Origin: Glaciecola sp. UBA983
GTDB taxonomy: Bacteria; Pseudomonadota; Gammaproteobacteria; Enterobacterales; Alteromonadaceae
Assembly (NCBI GenBank): GCA_002292215.1
Contig: DBBN01000111.1
Location: 1 to 7,102 of the forward strand
DNA length: 7,102 bases
Reading direction: 5' to 3'
Shown here: in pieces, positions 1-5,953 of the stretch
How the letters are laid out: every line of letters starts with the position of its first letter
How positions within the stretch are numbered: the first letter of the stretch is position 1
Program-made: the position numbers and the translations under genes
The notes under the pieces: model-generated
What the model was told of the DNA's origin: nothing
What the model saw: the letters and a program-made list of their open reading frames with translations, nothing else
Database searches by the model: none

Positions 1-1363
1 ACAACGAACCAAACCACAACAGCGCAACGGTGCCAAGCATTTGCTTGGTTACGTCATTGCCCTCTGCGACATCAAAGGCATACATGGCAAGACGGTAAAC
101 TTGATTTTGATTAATTAACTGGTTGATTTCACTTAATTTAACACGGTTAATATTATTTAATTCAAAAATCTGTTCATCTATACCAAAGGACAGTTGTGCC
201 ATCTCATCAAGTTTAATATATTGAGCATCTTGATATGCTTGTACTTGCGCTAGCCCATCTTCACGTACGGCTATAAAGGCACGTTTGTCTCGCGCATCAC
301 GGCTATAGATGTTATTGATTAGCTGTTCGTTTTCTTGGGTACGCGTGATAATTTCTTGCTTCGCGCCATCAATGCGCTCATTGACTTCATCTACGCGGCG
401 TTGATACTTACTGTTAACAAAATCTATCTGTTGACGCAATTGATCTTGCATGGTGGATTGCTTGGTAATCGCATCACCACCTAAATAACCGGAAGTAATG
501 GTGCCAAGTTGTTTTTCTTTCGTCGCAATGAGTGCTCTATATTTACGCTCGATGCCACTGCGGGTAAAAAATCCAGCACCAGCTAACGCATTGCTAAATT
601 CTAATTTTAGCGTATTGAGTTCTGCCAACAAACGTTCTCGCTCGGCTGAACTCCCTGAAATATTCCCGACCAATAACACATTAAAACGTTCTTCAACGGC
701 TTGGGTTTCTGCTGCCCAGTCGCTGTAATATTGATCACGCGTAATGATCAATTGATCAATCTTGGCTTCAAGCTCGTCTTCAAAGGTATAACTGATTTGA
801 TTAATAGCGCTGCTAGTACGGCGATTAATCGTCGTCGTATCGCTATCAAATTTAGTGTTAATGTCATTTCGTTGGGTGTCTAACTCCAACAACAATTCAT
901 CTTCTGTGAATTTGACAATGTAGGCACGTCGATCTTCCAACAAGACCTTGGCGGCTTCATTGTCGGCAATGGCATTATTGCGCTCATCGATGGCACGATT
1001 AAGATTAGAAAAGTTCCGCTCAAAGCCATTGAACATGGTTTCGAACGTAATCAAACACAAGAACAACACAAAAATCAGGAACAAACCGCGCCAAAAGAAA
1101 TTTTTCACCGCCATAAATGCAAAGACTAATGGGATCTTACAAATTTCAACTACTGCAATTAATACAAATGGCAAACTCGTCACTAAAATCGCAGATACGC
1201 CGGCAACAAAACCACTGCCCTCAGTTTGACTAAACGCATCATAAGCAGAAATTCCCATCACGATTGAAATGGTTAAGCCAATCAACACGGCAATAATTTC
1301 TACAGACCAGGCTAGCTTGACGAGTAAATCTGAGTATTGTTTGGTGAGTTGTTTAGTATACAT
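1..1363 (-). CDS. Membrane-anchored coiled-coil protein of unknown function (partial, C-terminus beyond window)
   Basis: An uninterrupted frame runs from an ATG at 1363 to the window edge (454 complete codons); the C-terminus is missing. I do not recognise a named family. Visible architecture: a short polar start (MYTKQLTK), three hydrophobic segments at about residues 17-38, 54-82 and 93-110, then some 320 residues rich in Glu, Gln, Asp, Asn, Arg and Lys with heptad-like spacing (about 113-432), probably long helices forming coiled coils. A fourth hydrophobic segment begins at about 442 (MLGTVALLWFGSL) and is cut. A glycine-containing break near residues 260-296 may be a hinge. With three membrane passes before it, the coiled-coil part and the N-terminus lie on opposite sides of the membrane. 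The Shine-Dalgarno sequence is weak (A-rich AAAGTTAAACT before ATG). The gene lies 113 nt downstream of rfaH on the same strand but has its own candidate promoter. That the frame is a real gene is well supported; its function is unknown. Confidence 0.85.
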   Translation of the reverse strand, partial: MYTKQLTKQYSDLLVKLAWSVEIIAVLIGLTISIVMGISAYDAFSQTEGSGFVAGVSAILVTSLPFVLIAVVEICKIPLVFAFMAVKNFFWRGLFLIFVLFLCLITFETMFNGFERNFSNLNRAIDERNNAIADNEAAKVLLEDRRAYIVKFTEDELLLELDTQRNDINTKFDSDTTTINRRTSSAINQISYTFEDELEAKIDQLIITRDQYYSDWAAETQAVEERFNVLLVGNISGSSAERERLLAELNTLKLEFSNALAGAGFFTRSGIERKYRALIATKEKQLGTITSGYLGGDAITKQSTMQDQLRQQIDFVNSKYQRRVDEVNERIDGAKQEIITRTQENEQLINNIYSRDARDKRAFIAVREDGLAQVQAYQDAQYIKLDEMAQLSFGIDEQIFELNNINRVKLSEINQLINQNQVYRLAMYAFDVAEGNDVTKQMLGTVALLWFGSL

Positions 1364-1399
1364 AGTTTAACTTTTTGTATTATTTTTGTTATAAAACTG

Positions 1400-1427
1400 A
1401 TAATACACTGTAAGACTTATCTTACAA
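1400..1427 (-). promoter_or_regulatory. Candidate promoter of the coiled-coil membrane protein gene
   Basis: Read on the minus strand, TTGTAA (1427-1422) and TATTAT (1405-1400) are separated by 16 nt and resemble sigma-70 -35 and -10 boxes (4/6 and 5/6 matches). Transcription would start near 1393, leaving a leader of about 30 nt before the ATG at 1363. The region is very A+T-rich, so chance matches are easy; confidence is moderate. Confidence 0.4.
1409..1426. repeat. 18-bp inverted repeat within a promoter spacer (possible operator)
   Basis: A perfect 7-bp dyad, TGTAAGA / TCTTACA around a 4-nt centre, lies almost exactly between the candidate -35 and -10 boxes of the downstream gene and overlaps the -35. 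Such a position fits a repressor or activator operator. Read on the plus strand it is followed by AAG and a run of seven T, so it also resembles a weak terminator in that direction, but no plus-strand gene here would use one. The operator role is an inference from position. Confidence 0.4.
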
Positions 1428-1476
1428 AGTTTTTTTATTATGGCTATATATGTGTTGGTATATGAATGAATACGTA

Positions 1477-2073
1477 TTAGTCACTCGCTAGCGAAAACTC
1501 GGTATTATCGAGCTCCACTAAAACAGGCTTATTAATCAGTTCAATCAACAACATCGCGCGCTGCTCACCTTTAGGCTCTTGATAAATCGCCTGAATATTA
1601 TTGTAGTTAGCCGAATGCACGGTGACTTTATCACCCGTCTTAGGCAGTTTACTATCGACTTGTGCCACACTTTGTAGCTCACGAAACACACTGATTAATG
1701 AGCTTGAGACTTTTTGGTACTCTTTGCCTTGTTTGACAAAACCAATGACACCGCGGGTTGAGCGAACAGAAGTAAAATTATGTTTGCCATGATCGAGCTG
1801 GGCAAACACATAATTAGGAAACAATGGCTCTTCAACGGTTTGTCGCTTGCCGCGCAACACTTTAGTGACCATTACCTTTGGATAAAAGGCGTCGACACTT
1901 TGATTCGCTAAATGCATCACGGCTTTGCTTTCTTCTTTGGCTTTGCAATACAACAAATACCAGATGGTGCCTATCGGCCCGCCAAACGGATCTTTTTGGG
2001 GTTTTTCTGCCGCTGTTTGAGCATGTGTATTTGATTGTGTATTTGAGTTTGTTACTGAAATGGAGTCAGACAT
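1477..2073 (-). CDS. rfaH: Transcription antitermination protein RfaH (NusG paralogue)
   Basis: RfaH joins RNA polymerase paused at ops sites and suppresses termination in long operons for surface polysaccharides, pili or toxins, and its KOW domain can recruit ribosomes. This 198-residue protein has an NGN domain at about 37-137 (WYLLYCK at 38-44, VLRGKR at 72-77, EPLFPNYVF at 82-90, STRGVIGFV at 105-113) and a KOW domain at about 143-198. Residues matching the E. coli interdomain salt bridge (E48 and R138) are present as E82 and R172, and F130 is replaced by Y164. This pattern marks RfaH rather than housekeeping NusG and suggests an autoinhibited, fold-switching protein. It is longer than E. 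coli RfaH (162 aa) because of a Ser/Thr/Asn/Gln-rich extension of about 35 residues. The start at 2073 is supported by AGGAGG 8 nt upstream, and no Met codon lies between it and the NGN core. The gene sits 59 nt downstream of tRNA-Trp. Confidence 0.95.
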   Translation of the reverse strand: MSDSISVTNSNTQSNTHAQTAAEKPQKDPFGGPIGTIWYLLYCKAKEESKAVMHLANQSVDAFYPKVMVTKVLRGKRQTVEEPLFPNYVFAQLDHGKHNFTSVRSTRGVIGFVKQGKEYQKVSSSLISVFRELQSVAQVDSKLPKTGDKVTVHSANYNNIQAIYQEPKGEQRAMLLIELINKPVLVELDNTEFSLASD

Positions 2074-2081
2074 TATACAAG

Positions 2082-2087
2082 CCTCCT
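2082..2087 (-). promoter_or_regulatory. Strong Shine-Dalgarno sequence of rfaH
   Basis: On the minus strand AGGAGG lies 8 nt before the ATG at 2073. It fixes the start of rfaH and so shows that the polar N-terminal extension is translated. It is the strongest ribosome binding site in the window. Confidence 0.85.
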
Positions 2088-2132
2088 AGGAAGAACAATG
2101 AGTGCAGAATAGCACCGCAAAAAAGAAAAATT

Positions 2133-2209
2133 TGGCAGGGGCGGAGGGATTCGAACCCCCAACCATCGGTTTTGGAGACCGCTGTTCTACCAATTGGAAC
2201 TACGCCCCT
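2133..2209 (-). tRNA. tRNA-Trp (anticodon CCA)
   Basis: A complete 77-nt cloverleaf with an encoded 3' CCA. The acceptor stem is AGGGGCG/CGCCCCT with discriminator G. The D stem GUUC/GAAC closes a 9-nt loop containing GG. The anticodon loop CUCCAAA carries anticodon CCA (2175-2173) for UGG. The variable loop has five nt, and the T arm is GGGGG-UUCGAAU-CCCUC with one G.U pair. The sequence is close to E. coli tRNA-Trp; differences include one extra nucleotide in the D loop and a G-A opposition at the top of the anticodon stem (27:43). A U-rich tract (UUUUUCUUUUUU) begins 2 nt after the CCA, and the rfaH start codon follows 59 nt after it, so the two may share a transcript. Confidence 0.97.
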
Positions 2210-2225
2210 GCAACAAACGCCTCGC

Positions 2226-2253
2226 ATTATACAAGTCTTAGACTAAAGGTAAA
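2226..2253 (-). promoter_or_regulatory. Stable-RNA-type promoter of tRNA-Trp (and probably rfaH)
   Basis: On the minus strand TTTACC (2253-2248, 4/6 match to the -35) and a perfect TATAAT (2231-2226) are 16 nt apart. The -10 is followed by GCGAGGCG, a G+C-rich discriminator typical of stringently controlled tRNA and rRNA promoters. The predicted start near 2219 gives a 5' leader of about 10 nt before the mature tRNA. No comparable promoter is visible between the tRNA and rfaH. Confidence 0.75.
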
Positions 2254-2326
2254 GAGAATTCGTCGCTGGTGTTTCTTAGTTGGTATTTGCCACGATGTTT
2301 GTCACAGTGCTATCCGTGCCTACATA

Positions 2327-3187
2327 TTACAATAATAATGCCCACGCTCGGTTGATAATCAGGGCTAAGCGAATATATAACGCAGTTTGTTGTGTTGCCG
2401 TATCCACATCGCAATCGGTGTGTTGTGCGTATTCTTTAAGCAGCTGAGTTTGTGCAGTAGGGGTAAGTTGATTGATCACAATGCACATTGCCACATCAAA
2501 ATACCTAGGCCCAAGAGCGGCATACTCCCAATCCACACACACATCATTGGCGCGAATATGATCAAGGTGCAAGTCGTTATGACATAACACTGGCGTATCG
2601 TCGATATGCTGAAAATCTTGCATATCGTTTATCAATATGTCGAGCGCTTGGCTTAACGAGCATGCCGTGCTTGTGTCTTTAGCATCATGACCAGCATGCA
2701 AAGCGCGAATTAGGGCTTTACATTGTTTAATAGGATCAAGTTGTCTAATAGATGTATCGGTAGATTTGTCAGTAGGTGTATCGGTAGGTGTTTGGTGGAG
2801 TTGTGCTAATGCTCGCGCTAGTGTCTGTGTTAGTGCTTGCGCTTGCTCAGTCTCTGCTGGCACAAAAGCCTCAACCCACAATAAACCTTGTTCGTTGGGC
2901 TTAGCATGAGTACTGCTAGATATATGCGGACTAAGGTATATCGGCTCTGCTGCTATCCCGATGACAAACAAGCGTTGTTGCAACTCAAACGTCGAAGCAA
3001 ACGAAAACGCCTGACCGTCATGCTCGTGCAACTGTTTGACAATCACTCGTTCAGTCAAACCATCAACGTCAAATGCGCATTCCCACACTGGGTGAGTACC
3101 ACTCAGAGCGCTAAAGCGTAAATCAGCGGCGACAATGGGTTGCCCAACTCGCTGGCAAAGGATTGCAGTGAGCGGTTCGGTTAACAT
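2327..3187 (-). CDS. thiK: APH/choline-kinase-fold phosphotransferase, probable thiamine kinase
   Basis: From the chosen start the protein has 286 residues. It has the aminoglycoside phosphotransferase/choline kinase fold: a likely ATP-binding lysine (VIVKQL, K51), a hinge-like segment (WVEAFVPA, 104-111), the catalytic Brenner-type motif CHNDLHLDHI (H203, D205) and a DFG-equivalent VDWEYA (D219, E221), much as in E. coli ThiK (IDWEYA). As the last gene of a TPP-riboswitch operon after PnuT, its likely reaction is ATP + thiamine to thiamine monophosphate, trapping the imported vitamin in the cytoplasm. The symbol rests mainly on this context. The frame is open to an ATG at 3226, but the ATG at 3187 is preferred because it overlaps the pnuT stop (ATGTTAA), suggesting translational coupling; neither start has a good Shine-Dalgarno sequence. 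Oddities: the usual metal-binding Asn at the end of the Brenner motif is His (H210), and residues 133-147 are a TPTD-type repeat. Another small-alcohol kinase remains possible. Confidence 0.85.
   Translation of the reverse strand: MLTEPLTAILCQRVGQPIVAADLRFSALSGTHPVWECAFDVDGLTERVIVKQLHEHDGQAFSFASTFELQQRLFVIGIAAEPIYLSPHISSSTHAKPNEQGLLWVEAFVPAETEQAQALTQTLARALAQLHQTPTDTPTDKSTDTSIRQLDPIKQCKALIRALHAGHDAKDTSTACSLSQALDILINDMQDFQHIDDTPVLCHNDLHLDHIRANDVCVDWEYAALGPRYFDVAMCIVINQLTPTAQTQLLKEYAQHTDCDVDTATQQTALYIRLALIINRAWALLL
2752..2799. repeat. 12-bp in-frame tandem repeat within the kinase gene
   Basis: About four degenerate 12-bp units lie head to tail on the plus strand: atgtatcggtag, atttgtcagtag, gtgtatcggtag and gtgtttggtgga. 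The first and third differ at one base. On the coding strand they encode TPTD, TPTD, KSTD and TS at about residues 133-146 of the kinase. The unit keeps the reading frame, so copy-number changes would be tolerated. The segment lies in a linker between the hinge and the catalytic core. Confidence 0.75.
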
Positions 3188-3798
3188 GAAGCATTCACGC
3201 GAACTAAGCCGCGCCACTCGCGCCATCCATATATTGCAAACACAATATACACGGCAAATAAGCCCGCACTCACGGTCAAACCCGATGCACTATATATAAT
3301 TACGGCTAAGGCGTTAATCACCATCCAATAAAACCAATTTTCATAGACTTTATGCGCGACCATCACTGTGGTTAACACACTAAATACACTCATCACGATA
3401 TCTAAGGCGTTGATCCAGTTAGTATTAATCCAGTTAGTATTAAACCAATCTGCATTAGCTGAATCGGCGCTGGTAAACCCTATCAACGCAGCACTGATAA
3501 TGCTTCCGGCGGCGATAACCCATAAATGAAATCGCAATGGTCGTGGCTGCACACTTAACGCCGGTTCGGATCCACCGGTCGTGCCTTGCTGCCACTGCCA
3601 ATAGCCGTAACCGGCCATTATCATATAATAAATATTCAGCGCCATGCTAAATGACAGTGCTGCTTCAAAAAACACAACCGTAAACAGCGCGGTGGACACA
3701 AATGCAAAAAACCAGCACGCGATATGCTCGCGCGCCACTAACACCATGTAAGCAAGGGCGCATAATACCGCCCCCACTTCTAACAGACTAAAAAGCAT
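3181..3798 (-). CDS. pnuT: PnuC/PnuT-family inner-membrane transporter, probable thiamine transporter
   Basis: A 205-residue, highly hydrophobic protein with about seven predicted membrane helices. PnuC-family signatures are visible: ALNIYYMIMAGYGYWQW at 53-69, the WxxWxxxN motif (W155, W158, N162 in ENWFYWMVIN), and YIVFAIYGWREWR at 184-196. Pnu proteins are facilitators for vitamin precursors: PnuC carries nicotinamide riboside and PnuT carries thiamine, and transport is driven by phosphorylation of the substrate in the cell. Control by a TPP riboswitch and a following kinase point to thiamine (inference from context, known for this arrangement in other bacteria). The start at 3798 overlaps the receptor gene by 11 nt, and the stop overlaps the kinase start, so the genes are probably translationally coupled. 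A weak AGG lies upstream of the ATG. The loop at 115-130 contains a pentapeptide repeat (NADWF-NTNWI-NTNWI). Confidence 0.92.
   Translation of the reverse strand: MLFSLLEVGAVLCALAYMVLVAREHIACWFFAFVSTALFTVVFFEAALSFSMALNIYYMIMAGYGYWQWQQGTTGGSEPALSVQPRPLRFHLWVIAAGSIISAALIGFTSADSANADWFNTNWINTNWINALDIVMSVFSVLTTVMVAHKVYENWFYWMVINALAVIIYSASGLTVSAGLFAVYIVFAIYGWREWRGLVRVNASC
3413..3457. repeat. 15-bp in-frame tandem repeat within pnuT
   Basis: Two perfect copies of atccagttagtatta (3413-3427 and 3428-3442) are followed by a degenerate copy, aaccaatctgcatta (3443-3457). On the coding strand they give three pentapeptides of the form N-(A/T)-(D/N)-W-(F/I) in a loop between predicted membrane helices. 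The two identical copies suggest a recent duplication. Confidence 0.9.
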
Positions 3799-5893
3799 AA
3801 CTTACCTGAACGCCCGTTTGACGCTGTCCGCCGAACTGCACATAGGCTTTAGGAATTTCGTAATATTCGCGAGGATCGTTACTAAAGCCACCAAATCCGC
3901 GCACATAGTAGGTTTTATCCAAGACATTATGCACAAATGCACTCAGCTCCCATCCTGAAAATGCACCTGACAATGGCATGGTCACCCGTGTATTGACAAT
4001 CGCATGTCCAGGATTGATTTCGTCATGTCCATCAGAAAAGCGATGCGAGGATTTCGCATCTACCGACACATGCCACAATAAATCATCATTGAGGTTCATG
4101 TTAACAAAGGCATGAGCGGTATATTTGGGGGCTTGTGCTTGACGTTGTTTGTCAATGACTGAGCCATCACTGCGAGTGAATCCGCTAAACGTAGCATCCA
4201 AATAACCAACATTGACCCCGACATCAACACTTGGATTTAATTGCCAGCTTAACTCGGCTTCAACACCTTGGTTGATCCCCGTATCAGCATTATCAACAAT
4301 ATCGATAAACTCAACCGGTTGAGCATTACCCGCATCATCGTTCTCATTGACTAACACGTCATAATCACTAATTTGTGTGTTTTCACGCGTCATATAAAAC
4401 ACAGCCACACGCACATTGGCAGCGCTGTCTGCAATGCGCGATTTCACACCTAACTCATAATGCCAGTTGTATTCAGCTTCATAAATACGTTGTTCGTCGG
4501 ATACACGCTCATCAGGATTAAAGCCGCCCGCTTTAAATCCGCGCGCCACAAATCCATATAAGGTCGAATTATCATGCACATAACTCAGCGCAACTTTACC
4601 GCCAACGAGTGTCTCATCGTTATTTTCAATAAAGCCATTACTATCTTGATAATCAATTTGGTGTTGTTCAATACGCAAGCCTGCCTCTACCGATACAGTT
4701 TGAGCAGCTAACGTGATTGGCAATGTGATTTGTCCATATACTGCTGAACTTGTGGGTTGGTACAGCGAAGTTAAATCACTGTCGGCATAGGTATATTCGC
4801 GGGTTAAATTATCTTCTGCTTGTTTATATAACGCGCCGGCTACCCACTGTAAGTGGCTATTGGCTTGTGAACGAGCTTGTAATTCTAACGCTTGGCTATC
4901 GCGATTACGCAAATAATAATCAGTCGATGCGTATTCCCACGGATGAAAACCCACGAAAGTCCAATCTTCATCATAACCATACACAGTATCAGATTGGGTA
5001 TGTGAGGTTTGCATGCGCCATTGCCCCCAATCAGTGGTGTTGACTAAGTTAACACCGACAGCAGTGGCATCAATGGTATCGACACCCGGCTCATCGGAAC
5101 GGCTAACATTATCATTATCTAATGAAAACGCATCATAACCGTTATCCGTATTGACGTGAATGACTTGGCCGCTCAACGTCATGGCAGCATTAATATCATA
5201 CGTCGCAGCTAAACGCGCACTGAGCTCATCTAGATTATTGGTATCATCACGATCTAAATAGGAATTTTCAACAAATCCGTCTGATGTCGTTTGTTTAATT
5301 GCACCGCGCAAACCTAAACCATTTTCAAAAGTTAAGCCATACGCAGCGCTGACATCTAGCGTATCTTGAGTGGCACGACTGATAGCAAAGGAGCCTGAAG
5401 GCTCATCCGTCGGTGCATTACTCACAATATTAATCACACCCGCTAATCCTGAGGTACCAAACACAGTGGCTTGAGGACCGCGCAAGACTTCGACTTGCTG
5501 TGTATCTAACAAGGTCGCCATCCCCCCCAAACCAGACACATCCATACCATCTATCACTAGGCCAACTGAAGAATTGAGTGGTTCAGAAAATTGACTGCGC
5601 TCACCAATCCCGCGTATTTGAATGTACTTACCGCGAGATGCGCCAGAAGAAAAATTCACATTAGGTGCAAGATTTAACACCCCTTCCAAATGGCTAGCAC
5701 CGCGCTGGTTAAGTTGGTTGGTGGTAATAATAGTCGCTGATTGTGCAATTTGGTCGAGAGATAATTGTGAGTAGTCACCAAAGACATTGATGACTTCGAC
5801 ATGCTTTTCAGTTGCGTTTGCGGAAAGGCTAGCCAATACTGCGATAGCAATGCAAGAAAAAGCCTGCGGTTTTAAATTTAACGTATATTTCAA
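3788..5893 (-). CDS. TonB-dependent outer-membrane receptor, probable thiamine receptor
   Basis: From a TTG start at 5893 the product has 701 residues. It begins with a signal peptide (K2, K8, hydrophobic core at about 11-24, likely cleavage after SANA at 27), then a TonB-box-like VEVINVFG (32-39). The plug domain follows, with IQIRGIG, a VGLVIDG segment, QQVEVLRGPQATVFG and AGVINIV. The rest is a beta-barrel ending in SYAF, with the terminal Phe typical of outer-membrane proteins. It should bind its ligand at the surface and import it with TonB/ExbBD energy. The ligand is inferred to be thiamine or a thiamine phosphate from the upstream TPP riboswitch and downstream transporter and kinase. 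TTG is preferred because AAGGA lies 7 nt upstream and the signal peptide starts right there. An in-frame ATG at 6076 lies at the -35 box, and a protein from it would be translated through the riboswitch. The stop overlaps pnuT by 11 nt. Confidence 0.93.
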   Translation of the reverse strand: MKYTLNLKPQAFSCIAIAVLASLSANATEKHVEVINVFGDYSQLSLDQIAQSATIITTNQLNQRGASHLEGVLNLAPNVNFSSGASRGKYIQIRGIGERSQFSEPLNSSVGLVIDGMDVSGLGGMATLLDTQQVEVLRGPQATVFGTSGLAGVINIVSNAPTDEPSGSFAISRATQDTLDVSAAYGLTFENGLGLRGAIKQTTSDGFVENSYLDRDDTNNLDELSARLAATYDINAAMTLSGQVIHVNTDNGYDAFSLDNDNVSRSDEPGVDTIDATAVGVNLVNTTDWGQWRMQTSHTQSDTVYGYDEDWTFVGFHPWEYASTDYYLRNRDSQALELQARSQANSHLQWVAGALYKQAEDNLTREYTYADSDLTSLYQPTSSAVYGQITLPITLAAQTVSVEAGLRIEQHQIDYQDSNGFIENNDETLVGGKVALSYVHDNSTLYGFVARGFKAGGFNPDERVSDEQRIYEAEYNWHYELGVKSRIADSAANVRVAVFYMTRENTQISDYDVLVNENDDAGNAQPVEFIDIVDNADTGINQGVEAELSWQLNPSVDVGVNVGYLDATFSGFTRSDGSVIDKQRQAQAPKYTAHAFVNMNLNDDLLWHVSVDAKSSHRFSDGHDEINPGHAIVNTRVTMPLSGAFSGWELSAFVHNVLDKTYYVRGFGGFSNDPREYYEIPKAYVQFGGQRQTGVQVSYAF

Positions 5894-5897
5894 AAGA

Positions 5898-5929
5898 AGA
5901 TCCTTTTTATAAATTGATAAAAAAGATCC
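5898..5929 (-). promoter_or_regulatory. Candidate Shine-Dalgarno-sequestering hairpin of the TPP riboswitch
   Basis: On the minus strand GGAUCUUUUUUAU (5929-5917) can pair with AUAAAAAGGAUCU (5910-5898) across a 6-nt loop, giving about 13 pairs, mostly A-U, with two G.U pairs. The second arm contains the ribosome binding site AAGGA (5905-5901) of the receptor gene, 7 nt before its TTG codon. Formation would block translation. The pairing is read directly from the sequence; the regulatory role is inferred. Confidence 0.55.
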
Positions 5930-5936
5930 GGGATCT
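5919..5936 (-). terminator. Candidate intrinsic terminator or anti-sequestor in the riboswitch expression platform
   Basis: On the minus strand AGAUC (5936-5932), loop CCG and GAUCU (5928-5924) form a short 5-bp stem followed directly by UUUUU (5923-5919). It looks like a small rho-independent terminator 18 nt after the aptamer. It uses the same GGAUCU segment as the Shine-Dalgarno-sequestering hairpin, so the two cannot form together. The stem is short, so it may instead serve to free the ribosome binding site. Confidence 0.4.
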
Positions 5937-5953
5937 GGGCAAAGATGGAGGTT

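Noticed and set aside
498..1229. Plus-strand open frames opposite the coiled-coil gene
   Set aside because: They are short shadows of a 454-codon minus-strand frame with coherent membrane and coiled-coil composition.
1409..1437. Plus-strand intrinsic terminator (dyad followed by seven T)
   Set aside because: No plus-strand gene is transcribed toward it; its position inside a minus-strand promoter explains it better.
2097..2116. Small hairpin GTGC-TATTCT-GCAC as a terminator between tRNA-Trp and rfaH
   Set aside because: The stem is only 4 bp and the T-runs lie before it on the transcribed strand, not after it.
1878..2335. Plus-strand open frames across rfaH and tRNA-Trp
   Set aside because: They read through a tRNA gene in antisense; peptides such as GAEGFEPPT are the well-known spurious translation of antisense tRNA T arms.
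3188..3226. 13-residue longer start of the kinase from ATG 3226
   Set aside because: It would deepen the overlap with pnuT to 46 nt without a Shine-Dalgarno sequence; ATG 3187, overlapping the pnuT stop, is the usual coupled arrangement.
4838..4849. ops-like RfaH recruitment site (GTGGGTAGCCGG on the minus strand)
   Set aside because: It shares the GGTAGC core but misses several other ops positions, and it lies inside the receptor coding sequence, not in a leader.
2387..5043. Plus-strand open frames opposite the thiamine operon
   Set aside because: Short, unrecognisable, and antisense to well-supported transporter, kinase and receptor genes.
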